Below are positions 13,888 to 21,439 of a stretch of DNA of 64,000 bases, one piece after another; position 1 is the stretch's first letter, and each line of letters starts with the position of its first letter. Location: contig NZ_BMQJ01000005.1 of assembly GCF_014648055.1 (NCBI RefSeq), positions 248,001 through 312,000 of the forward strand. The letters run 5' to 3'. The position numbers were made by a program, and so were the translations under genes. Under the pieces are notes generated by a model. That model was not told the origin of the DNA and ran no database searches. It saw only the letters and a program-made list of their open reading frames with translations. The stretch is from Streptosporangium pseudovulgare (GTDB lineage: Bacteria; Actinomycetota; Actinomycetes; Streptosporangiales; Streptosporangiaceae).

Positions 13888-16800
13888 GTGATCAATCCGC
13901 CGGACTGCAGCGTGGTCGTCATCACCTGCGACGACGCCGCCCGCCTGCCCCGGGCCGTGCGGTCGGCGCTCGACCAGTCGCTGCGGAACATCGAAGTGAT
14001 CATCGTGGACGACGCGAGCACCGACGGCACCGAGCGGGTGGCGCGCGAGCTCCAGCGGGCGGACGCCCGGGTCCGCTACCTGCGCCGCGACGTCAACAGC
14101 GGCGGCTGCGGCGCGCCGCGCAACCAGGGGGTGGCGGCGGCCCGCGCCCGCCACGTGATGTTCCTCGACAGCGACGACCGGCTGACCCGGCACGCCTGCA
14201 AGAGCATGCTGCTGGAGACCGAGCGGACCGGCGCCGACTTCGTCACCGGGCAGATCTCCCGGCTGTACGAGGCGAGCGGCCGGACGCGCCCCTACTACCC
14301 GCACCTGTTCGCCCGGCGCAGGACCGTCGAGGGGATCACCCGCGAACCCGAGATGTTCCTCGACTCCTTCAGCACCAACAAGCTCTACCGGGCCGAGCTG
14401 CTGCGGCGGCTGCCGTTCCGGGAGGACCTGCACTACGAGGACCACGTCTTCAGCGCCGAGCTGTACTGCGCGGCGCGCCGGTTCGCCGTGGTGCCGTGGG
14501 TCGTCTACCTGTGGCACCGGGTCCCCGCCGGCGACCCGGGGAAGCCGTCGATCTCGCTGCGCGTCACCGACATGGACAACGTCCGGCACCGGGTCCGGGC
14601 GGCCCGGCTCAGCGACGACGTGCTGCGCGGGAACGGCCTGGGCGACCTGGTGCCCAACCGGCGGCGCCGGTTCCTCCGGCAGGACCTGCGGGTCTACCTC
14701 GACCCGCTGCCCCGCCGCGATCCGGCGTGGGCGGCGGAGTTCGCCGCGGTCGTCGGCCCCTACCTGGCGGAGTTCGGGCCGCGGGAGTTCGCGGGGATCG
14801 ACCCGGTCGTGCGGGTCTGCTGCCGTCTCATCGTCACCGGACGTGCCGACGAGCTGATGGTCGCCACCCGGTCGCTCAGCGAGCCGGAGATCCCGCCGCG
14901 CTTCGCCGTACGGCGGGACGGGCGGACCTACTGGGTCCTCGGGCCACCGGGGGCGGACGGGACATCCGGCGGGGGCCTCGAACGGGCTTCTTCAGGGAAG
15001 CCGGTGCCGGTCGGGGAACCGGACGCCGCCGCACCGGCCGGGGAACGGGAGCCGGGCGGGGTGATCCCTCCGGAGGAGATGGACATCACCGCGCTGCGGA
15101 TGGCCGAGCTGCCGTTCGGCTCCTCCCGGCTCCGCCACGAGGCGACCGTGACCCCCGTGAGCCCGGTGAGCTCTGTGAGCCCTGCGAGCTCGGCGACGGG
15201 CGCGAGCGAGGGTTCAGAGACGGGCGCGCGTGCGGGAAAGGGCGTGCGTGCGTGGACGGGCGCGCGTGCGGGAAAGGACGCGGGCACGGGCACGGGCACC
15301 CGCGCGGGCGCGTGGGTCACCCTGACGATCCGCACTTACGACCCGTTCGGGGTGCTGGCCGCCAACCCCGGCTGGCGCGCGTACCTCGACGTCGCGGGCC
15401 GCCGGGTACGGCTGTCCCCGCGGCCGGACGACGGCGCCCACGTCAGCGAGGTGATCGTCGACCTGGCCGCGCTCGGGCGCGGCCGTCCCGGCGCCGGACT
15501 CCGCGGGCTCCGCGGACTCGGCGGGCTCCGCGGGCTCGGCGTGTTCCGCGAGCTCAGCCACGATCCGCGGGTCGTGGTGGTCCGCTCCGACGGCCGGTCC
15601 ACCGCCGGCCCGCTGCTCGCCGACCCGGGGACCCGGCCGGTCGCCGTCACCCTCCCCTGGTACACGGTCGTCCTCGGAATGGAGGGCCGGGCCGGGTTCC
15701 TGCGGGTGCGCCGCCGCAGGCGGAGCGCGCTGCGGCCCGCGGCCCGGGTGGCGCGGGCCGGTCGCGCGGCCGTACGGCGGGCGATCCGGCGGGCCGGGGA
15801 CCCGCGGATCAAGCTCGGCGTCTACCGGTGCCTGATCAGGGTGATCCCGCCTCGCCGGGACCTGGTGCTGTTCGAGTCGGACGTCGGCGCCGGCTGCACC
15901 GGCAACCCCCGCTACGTCTACGAGGAGCTGCTGCGGCGGCGGGCACCGTTCACCATGGTGTGGTCGGTGGCGCGGAACCGGCGGAACTTCCCGGCCGGCG
16001 CGCGCCTGGTGCGGCGGCTGAGCTGGCGCCACCTGTGGACCATGGCCAGGGCGGGGTACTGGGTGGACAGCCACGGCATGCCGCTGGACTTCCCCAAGCC
16101 GGCCCGCACCCGCTACCTGCAGACCTGGCACGGTCAGGGCATCAAGACGGTCGGCTTCGACGCCCCGGACCTGCGGGCCGACTTCCCCGGGCCGCGGGCG
16201 CGGTGGCGGGCGGCGGTGGCCCGGTGGGACGCGCTGGTCTCGCCGAGCGCGGAGTTCGAGCGGATCTTCCTGCCGTCCAACGACTACCGCGGCCCGGTGC
16301 TGCGGTACGGCTCGCCCCGGTGCGACGTGCTCGTGCGCGGCGACGACGAGGCCGTACGGCGGGCGCGGGACGAGCTGGAGATCCCGCCGGGGCGGAAGGT
16401 GCTGCTGTACGCGCCGACCTACCGGGACCACGACCTGTTCTCCGGCCGGTCGGTCCGGGCCGACCTGGACCTGATGGCCCGGGAACTGGCCGGCGAGTGG
16501 GTGGTGGTGCTGCGCCCGCACCCCGTCGAGCGATACACGGTGCCGCGGCACCTGCTCCACTTCGTCCGCCCGGCCGGGTCGTATCCGGAGGTCAACGACC
16601 TCATCCTGGCCTCGGACGCGCTGCTGACCGACTACTCGTCGCTGATGTGCGACTACGCGGTCACCGGGCGGCCGATGCTGTTCCTGATCGACGACTGGGA
16701 CGAGTACCGGCGTCTGGAGCGGGGCGTCCGCCACGACCTGCCCGCGATCGCCCCCGGACCCTGCCTGACCACGACGCGGGAGGTGGTGGACGCCCTGCGG

Positions 16801-17082
16801 GACCTGCCGTCGGTGTCGGCGTCGTTCGCCGCCCGGTACGCGGAGTTCCGCGCGCTGTGGTGCGCGGAGGAGAAGGGGAACGCGTCGGCGAGGGTCGTCG
16901 ACGCCTTCTTCGGCGTCCCGCCGAAGCCCCGCCCCGGGCAGGACGGTCCCGGCGGGGACGGGCGTGCCCGCCGGCCGTTCCCCGCGCGGCTCCTGGCCCG
17001 GAGCGGCGCGCCCGCGCGGCTCTCGGTTCGGAGCGGCCCGTTCCGGGCGGCCGGGGCGTGGCTTCGGGGGGCGGGCCGATGA
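13888..17082 (+). CDS. GT2 glycosyltransferase - TagF-type polyol-phosphate transferase fusion A
   Basis: 1064 residues from GTG 13888. Residues about 7-240 are a GT-A family 2 glycosyltransferase (VVVITCDDAARLPRAVRSAL, metal site D94-S-D-D97, HYEDHVFSAELY). A middle beta-rich part of about 400 residues carries low-complexity insertions, including a 36-bp DNA repeat near 15220-15277. Residues about 655-1030 are the CDP-glycerol:glycerophosphate transferase domain: WHG at 747-749, YAPTYRD, RPHP with His878, and DYSS starting at Asp915. Both catalytic histidine positions of the TagF family are present. It probably adds sugar and polyol-phosphate units to a teichoic-acid-like polymer at the inner membrane face. 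Coupled by ATGA to a GT4 gene. Confidence 0.9.
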   Translation: MINPPDCSVVVITCDDAARLPRAVRSALDQSLRNIEVIIVDDASTDGTERVARELQRADARVRYLRRDVNSGGCGAPRNQGVAAARARHVMFLDSDDRLTRHACKSMLLETERTGADFVTGQISRLYEASGRTRPYYPHLFARRRTVEGITREPEMFLDSFSTNKLYRAELLRRLPFREDLHYEDHVFSAELYCAARRFAVVPWVVYLWHRVPAGDPGKPSISLRVTDMDNVRHRVRAARLSDDVLRGNGLGDLVPNRRRRFLRQDLRVYLDPLPRRDPAWAAEFAAVVGPYLAEFGPREFAGIDPVVRVCCRLIVTGRADELMVATRSLSEPEIPPRFAVRRDGRTYWVLGPPGADGTSGGGLERASSGKPVPVGEPDAAAPAGEREPGGVIPPEEMDITALRMAELPFGSSRLRHEATVTPVSPVSSVSPASSATGASEGSETGARAGKGVRAWTGARAGKDAGTGTGTRAGAWVTLTIRTYDPFGVLAANPGWRAYLDVAGRRVRLSPRPDDGAHVSEVIVDLAALGRGRPGAGLRGLRGLGGLRGLGVFRELSHDPRVVVVRSDGRSTAGPLLADPGTRPVAVTLPWYTVVLGMEGRAGFLRVRRRRRSALRPAARVARAGRAAVRRAIRRAGDPRIKLGVYRCLIRVIPPRRDLVLFESDVGAGCTGNPRYVYEELLRRRAPFTMVWSVARNRRNFPAGARLVRRLSWRHLWTMARAGYWVDSHGMPLDFPKPARTRYLQTWHGQGIKTVGFDAPDLRADFPGPRARWRAAVARWDALVSPSAEFERIFLPSNDYRGPVLRYGSPRCDVLVRGDDEAVRRARDELEIPPGRKVLLYAPTYRDHDLFSGRSVRADLDLMARELAGEWVVVLRPHPVERYTVPRHLLHFVRPAGSYPEVNDLILASDALLTDYSSLMCDYAVTGRPMLFLIDDWDEYRRLERGVRHDLPAIAPGPCLTTTREVVDALRDLPSVSASFAARYAEFRALWCAEEKGNASARVVDAFFGVPPKPRPGQDGPGGDGRARRPFPARLLARSGAPARLSVRSGPFRAAGAWLRGAGR
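15220..15277 (+). repeat. 36-bp spaced 22-bp direct repeat inside fusion A gene
   Basis: Two identical 22-bp copies start at 15220 and 15256 (each begins ACGGGCGCGCGTGCGGG). They encode two TGARAGK segments in a low-complexity hinge between the GT2 and TagF domains. The period of 36 bp keeps the frame. Nearby DNA at 15498-15545 is also repetitive, coding for LRGLRGLGGLRGLG. Confidence 0.8.
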
Positions 17083-18245
17083 CGTCGGTGGTGTTCGCGT
17101 GCCTGGACGCCGACACGCTCGGCGGGATCCAGCGGGTCACCCACACGGTGGCGCAGGGCCTGGCAGGCCGGGGCTACGACGTGCACGTGGTGGGGCTGCA
17201 CCGCGCCGAGGCGCCCGTCCGCTACGTGGACCGGCCCGGCTACCGCCACCACGTGATCCACGCGACGCCGGCGGGCACGGGCCGGATCTCCCGGGCGGCC
17301 GCCCGGCGGGAGCGCCGGCGGCTGCGGGAGGTGTTCTGGCAGGCGGGGCCCGGTTTCGCGGTGCTCACCTCGCCGGGTGTGGTGCCCCGGGTCACCGGCG
17401 TGCTGCCGGACCGGCTGCTGCCGATCGGCCAGTACCACGGCTCCTACGAGCACGCGCGGGGCTCCTGGCACCTGCGGGCGGTCGGTGACCGCTACGGCGA
17501 GCTGGAGGCGGCGGTGTTCCTCAGCGAGGACGACGCGCGGCGGTTCGCCGAGCAGGCGCTGCTGCCCAACACGTGGGCGATCCCCAACCCGCTGCCCGGC
17601 CGGCCGTACCGGGCCTCCGGCCTGGACGGCCGTCGGGTGCTGGGGGTGGGCAGGCTGGAGGGGGTCAAGCGGTTCGACCGGCTGATCTCCGCCTTCGCCG
17701 AGGCCGTCCGGGCCGTGGAAGGCGAGCGTCCCTGCGGGCCGTCGTACGGCGAGACGGCGGCGCACGACCCGGCGGTCGGCGGCGCCGCCGACGGGCGGTG
17801 GGAGCTGCACCTGGTCGGGGACGGCGCGGAGCGGGAACGGCTGCGCGGGCACGCGGCGGCGTGCGGGGTGGCGGACCGGGTGGTCCTGCGCGGCGCGGTG
17901 CCCGCGTCCGGCATGGAGCGCGAGTACCTCGCCGCGTCGCTGCTGGCCCTCTCCAGCGAGCACGAGGGGCTGCCGCTGGTCGTGGGCGAGGCCGCGTCCT
18001 GCGGCGTGCCGGCGGTGGCGTTCGACGTGTCGGGCGGGGTGCGGTCGCTGGTCGTCCACGGGAGCACCGGGCTGCTGGTCCCCCCGGCCGACGTGCCGGC
18101 CCTCGCGGCGGCGCTCGCCCGGCTGATGACCTCCGGGGACGAGCGGCGGCGGCTGGGCGCCGCCGCCCGCGCCCACGCCGAGGCGTTCCGCCCCGAGCGG
18201 GTCCTGGACCGCTGGGAGGCCCTGTTCGCGCAGGTCACCCGTTGA
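17079..18245 (+). CDS. GT4-family glycosyltransferase (GT-B fold), partner of fusion A
   Basis: 388 residues, start ATG 17079 overlapping fusion A's stop by 4 bp. The GT-B N-domain begins VVFACLDADTLGGIQRVTHTVAQGLAGRGYDV. The C-domain has the GT4 signatures VGRLEGVKRFDRLI, HLVGDGAERERL, and SSEHEGLPLVVGEAASCGVPAVAFDV with the E-x7-E-type donor-binding motif. An inserted stretch near 205-225 is family-variable. It should transfer a sugar from a nucleotide donor. A second GT4 gene at 29800 is coupled to fusion B in the same way, so each GT4 probably works in one step with its fusion partner. Confidence 0.9.
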   Translation: MTSVVFACLDADTLGGIQRVTHTVAQGLAGRGYDVHVVGLHRAEAPVRYVDRPGYRHHVIHATPAGTGRISRAAARRERRRLREVFWQAGPGFAVLTSPGVVPRVTGVLPDRLLPIGQYHGSYEHARGSWHLRAVGDRYGELEAAVFLSEDDARRFAEQALLPNTWAIPNPLPGRPYRASGLDGRRVLGVGRLEGVKRFDRLISAFAEAVRAVEGERPCGPSYGETAAHDPAVGGAADGRWELHLVGDGAERERLRGHAAACGVADRVVLRGAVPASGMEREYLAASLLALSSEHEGLPLVVGEAASCGVPAVAFDVSGGVRSLVVHGSTGLLVPPADVPALAAALARLMTSGDERRRLGAAARAHAEAFRPERVLDRWEALFAQVTR

Positions 18246-18318
18246 CCGATCGACCGGCCACCGTCCGGTCCCGGCACCCGGCGGCCGTCGGCGCGGGCGG
18301 GGCGGCGGGCCGTACGGG

Positions 18319-19362
18319 TCACCCGTTGACCGAGACGGGTTCGGTGCGCGGCTGCGGCACCCCGGCCAGCACGATCTGGGCCGAGGTGAGCCGCGCGCCC
18401 AGCGGGTTGGGCTCGCGGAGCCGGATCAGCCGGTCGAAGGCCACCCGCTTGACCCGGGCCAGCTTCCGCTTGGCGGCGGTGCGCTCGTAGGCGACCATCC
18501 GCGCGGCGTCGGTCCTGGGCGCCCCGCTGAGCTCGTAGCCGTAGGCCTGGAGCCGCTCGCCGAGGACGCTCTCGCACAGGGACACCTCCCACGGGTCGAG
18601 GCGGTCGCGCCAGGAGCCCGTCCTGGCGGTGGTCACCTCGTCGTGGGTACGCGAGTGCCAGGTCTTGCGCTCCGGGACGGCGATGTCGGCCACCCGCTGC
18701 GGCTCGCACATGGCCGGGTCGTAGTCCTCGCCGAGGAACTCGCACAGCCTGCGCAGCTGGGCCTCCGGCGCCGAGGTGAGGTCCTCGTAGCGCAGCTCGT
18801 GGTAGCTGCCCGCGGGCAGCTTGGGGGCGCCGTGCCGGGCGAAGTCGATCGCCTCGGCCCACGCCGCCACCGCGCTGTAGACGGTGCCGTTGTACCAGGG
18901 CATCTCCTTCAGCGACGCCACGCAGTCGCGGCCGTCCCTGATCAGGTGGACGAACTGCGCGTCCGGGAAGAGCCGCAGCAGCACCTCGACGTGCTGGAAG
19001 TACGACGGCCGCTTGTCGCCCCAGCGCGGCCTGCCGTGCCGGGCCGCGTAGGCGCGCAGCACGGTGCCCAGCGCCGAGCCCAGCGTCGGCGGGCCCTCGA
19101 CGATCTCCTCGACGACCTTCTCGCCGTCCAGCCCCAGCTCGTGGAAGCGGGACTGGCGGCGGTTGACCACCCACTCGGCCAGCTCGCGCCTGCGCGCCGG
19201 GTCCTCCAGATCACCGAAGTGCAGCCGCCGCTGGTAGGCGGTGACCATGAACCGGGTCTCCGGGGGGATCGCGATGCGGTGGTGGGCGTGCGTCATGAGC
19301 TGGAGCAGCGTCGTGCCCGAGCGGGGGCAGCCCACGATGAAGATCGGCCGGTCGGATTCCAT
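18319..19362 (-). CDS. PAPS-dependent sulfotransferase 2
   Basis: 347 residues. The 5'-phosphosulfate loop is IVGCPRSGTTLLQLM (residues 9-23); the 3'-phosphate loop is HLIRDGRDCVASL. Both are diagnostic of the sulfotransferase superfamily using PAPS. A basic C-terminal region (AAKRKLARVKRVAFDRLIRLREPNP) follows. It begins 3 bp after the stop of its close paralogue, so the pair is co-transcribed. The likely acceptor is a cell-surface glycan or lipid made by this locus; this is inferred from context only. Sulfated cell-wall polymers are rarely documented in actinomycetes apart from sulfolipids and sulfated glycopeptides. Confidence 0.88.
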   Translation of the reverse strand: MESDRPIFIVGCPRSGTTLLQLMTHAHHRIAIPPETRFMVTAYQRRLHFGDLEDPARRRELAEWVVNRRQSRFHELGLDGEKVVEEIVEGPPTLGSALGTVLRAYAARHGRPRWGDKRPSYFQHVEVLLRLFPDAQFVHLIRDGRDCVASLKEMPWYNGTVYSAVAAWAEAIDFARHGAPKLPAGSYHELRYEDLTSAPEAQLRRLCEFLGEDYDPAMCEPQRVADIAVPERKTWHSRTHDEVTTARTGSWRDRLDPWEVSLCESVLGERLQAYGYELSGAPRTDAARMVAYERTAAKRKLARVKRVAFDRLIRLREPNPLGARLTSAQIVLAGVPQPRTEPVSVNG

Positions 19363-19365
19363 CGG

Positions 19366-20376
19366 TCAGACCTTCGCCAGTTCGCCGAGCTGCCGGGTGG
19401 TGAGCTGCGCGGCCACCGGGCTCGGCTCGCGGAGCCGGTTGACGCGGTCGCGGAACTCCTTGCGGCGGCGTGCCCAGCGCCGCTTGGACGCCGCCTTCTC
19501 GCACGCCTCGACGTGCGCCTTCTCGGCCTCGGGGGCGCCGGACAGCTCGTAGCCGAACGCCTGGAGCCGTTCGCCCAGCACGGTCTCGCAGACCGAGACC
19601 TCCCACGGCTCCAGCCGGGTCCGCCAGGAACCGGACCGGGCGGTGGTCACCTCGCCGTGGGTGTTGCTGTGCCAGACCTTGTGCTGCGGGATCGCCACCC
19701 GGGCCACGTGGGACGGCTCGCACATCGCCGGGTCGTAGTCCTCGCCGAGGAACTCGCACAGCCCGGCCAGCTCGGTCGCGGGGTCGGCCGTCAGGTTCTC
19801 GTAGCGCAGCTCGTAGTAGGAGTCGGCCGGGAGGTTCTTCGCGTGGCGGCGGCCGTAGTCGATGGCCTCGGCCCAGTTGACCACCGCGTGGAAGATGTCC
19901 TTGGTGTACCAGGGCATCTCCTTCAGCGACGCCACGCAGTCGCGGCCGTCCCTGATCAGGTGGATGAACTGGGCGTCGGGGAAGAGCCGCAGCAGCAGGT
20001 CCACGTGGTGGTAGTAGCTGGGCCGCTTGTCGCCCCAGCGGGACTTGCCGTACTGCTCGGCGTAGGAGCGGAAGGCGATGCCCATCGCCGAGCCCAGCGT
20101 CGGCGGGCCCGCGACGATGTCCTCGATCAGCTTGTCGCCGTCGAGCTTGAGCTCCTTGAACTTGGTGTCCTTGTCGTTGACGATCCACTTGGCCAGCCGG
20201 CGCCGGTTCCCCGGCTCGCGCAGGTCGCCGAAGACGAACCTGCGGTAGTAGCCGGGCACCACGAACCTCGTCTCGGGAGGCACCGCGATGCGCGGATGCG
20301 AGTGCAACATGAGTTGCAGCATGGTGGTGCCCGAGCGCGGGCACCCGATGACGAACACAGGTCGGTCTGACTGCAT
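19366..20376 (-). CDS. PAPS-dependent sulfotransferase 1
   Basis: 336 residues from ATG 20376. It has the same landmarks as the downstream paralogue: VIGCPRSGTTMLQLM at residues 9-23 and HLIRDGRDCVASLKEMPWY. Identity with the neighbour is high over the full length, for example WGDKRPSY and CEFLGEDYDPAMCEP in both, so the pair arose by tandem duplication. It starts 25 bp after the stop of the CDP-alcohol phosphatidyltransferase gene, in one operon. Two diverged copies suggest two acceptor positions or two acceptors. Confidence 0.9.
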   Translation of the reverse strand: MQSDRPVFVIGCPRSGTTMLQLMLHSHPRIAVPPETRFVVPGYYRRFVFGDLREPGNRRRLAKWIVNDKDTKFKELKLDGDKLIEDIVAGPPTLGSAMGIAFRSYAEQYGKSRWGDKRPSYYHHVDLLLRLFPDAQFIHLIRDGRDCVASLKEMPWYTKDIFHAVVNWAEAIDYGRRHAKNLPADSYYELRYENLTADPATELAGLCEFLGEDYDPAMCEPSHVARVAIPQHKVWHSNTHGEVTTARSGSWRTRLEPWEVSVCETVLGERLQAFGYELSGAPEAEKAHVEACEKAASKRRWARRRKEFRDRVNRLREPSPVAAQLTTRQLGELAKV

Positions 20377-20401
20377 GACGACGAACCCCCGTAGAAGATG
20401 A

Positions 20402-21229
20402 TCAGACAGCTACGCGCTGCATGCTCTCCGGGCGCGGCGCGGAGGGCACCGCCCGGGCGAAAAGCCACATTCGGTGGATCAGGAAGACCTCGTTCAGCAG
20501 GAGCAGCCCCCCCGCCACGGCGACGACCGGCAGCAGCGCCACCACCCCGATGAGCGGGGCGACCACGAACACCGCCGCGTGGAACTCGATGCCGCTGATG
20601 AGGTGGCTGCGCACCCGGTGCCGGGCGAGGAACCGGTCGGCCCTGCGGCGCAGCGTGGGTCTCCTGGCGGACCTGGGCGGCCGGCGCTCCACCGGGTGGG
20701 GCCCCGCCTGGAGCCCGGCCTGGAGCTCGGCCCGGCGCTCGGCCCGGTTCTCCCTGACCACCTCGCGCACCCGCTTCATCTGCGGTGCGTTCACATAGCG
20801 GAACAGGTCGAGTACGGCGACACCGGCGCCGAGCAGGATGTAGGCCAGATCCCCCGTCGCCGTGTACTGCCCGAACGCCAGTCCCCCGGCGCAGCAGACG
20901 ACCCGGATGCGGTCGCCGACGTAGTCGAGCCAGAGGCCGAAGGCGGTCCCCGTCCCCTTGAGACGGGCGATCTTGCCGTCCATGCAGTCGACCGTGAAGC
21001 TCACGTAGAACAGCGCGGCCCCCGCCACGAGCTGTCCGAGCGCGAAGCACGCCGCCGATCCCATCCCGAGGGCCAGCGACAGACGAGTGAGCCCGTTGGG
21101 GGTGACGGAGGTGCGGTTGGCGACGAACAGGGTGAGCCTGCACGCCACCGGATCGACCAGGAACACCGTCCACCAGGAGTCTCTTCGTTTGCGGGTCGCG
21201 TGAACGTCGTTCAACGAATAGGCCCTCAT
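20402..21229 (-). CDS. CDP-alcohol phosphatidyltransferase family membrane protein
   Basis: 275 residues from ATG 21229; ATG 21241 and GTG 21262 are possible, none has a strong ribosome-binding site. The family motif DG-x2-AR-x8-G-x3-D-x3-D is complete (DCMDGKIARLKGTGTAFG, then LWLDYVGD). Several membrane helices surround it. A basic, Pro/Arg-rich stretch of about 45 residues near 165-210 is inserted before the last helices. Members join a CDP-activated lipid or polyol to an alcohol. Within this locus it may make the lipid or activated polyol acceptor for the glycopolymer. It is followed closely by two sulfotransferase genes, so its product or theirs may be a sulfated lipid. Confidence 0.87.
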   Translation of the reverse strand: MRAYSLNDVHATRKRRDSWWTVFLVDPVACRLTLFVANRTSVTPNGLTRLSLALGMGSAACFALGQLVAGAALFYVSFTVDCMDGKIARLKGTGTAFGLWLDYVGDRIRVVCCAGGLAFGQYTATGDLAYILLGAGVAVLDLFRYVNAPQMKRVREVVRENRAERRAELQAGLQAGPHPVERRPPRSARRPTLRRRADRFLARHRVRSHLISGIEFHAAVFVVAPLIGVVALLPVVAVAGGLLLLNEVFLIHRMWLFARAVPSAPRPESMQRVAV

Positions 21230-21439
21230 GCGTCCAAGCATGGCGACACATGGTCGCTTCACATCTACGCTCTGTAACTACCGGACGATGTCCATGCCAG
21301 TTCTTGACCGTCCCGCGCCGTTGAGATCCGCGGCTTTGGGAAAGGGAGAGACCGGACCGGCCCGCCGGACACGCGGCCCGCGTCCCTCCCCCGCCGCCGC
21401 GGGGAAGGCGCCCGCCGGGCGGGGAGGCGCCCCGCGCCG

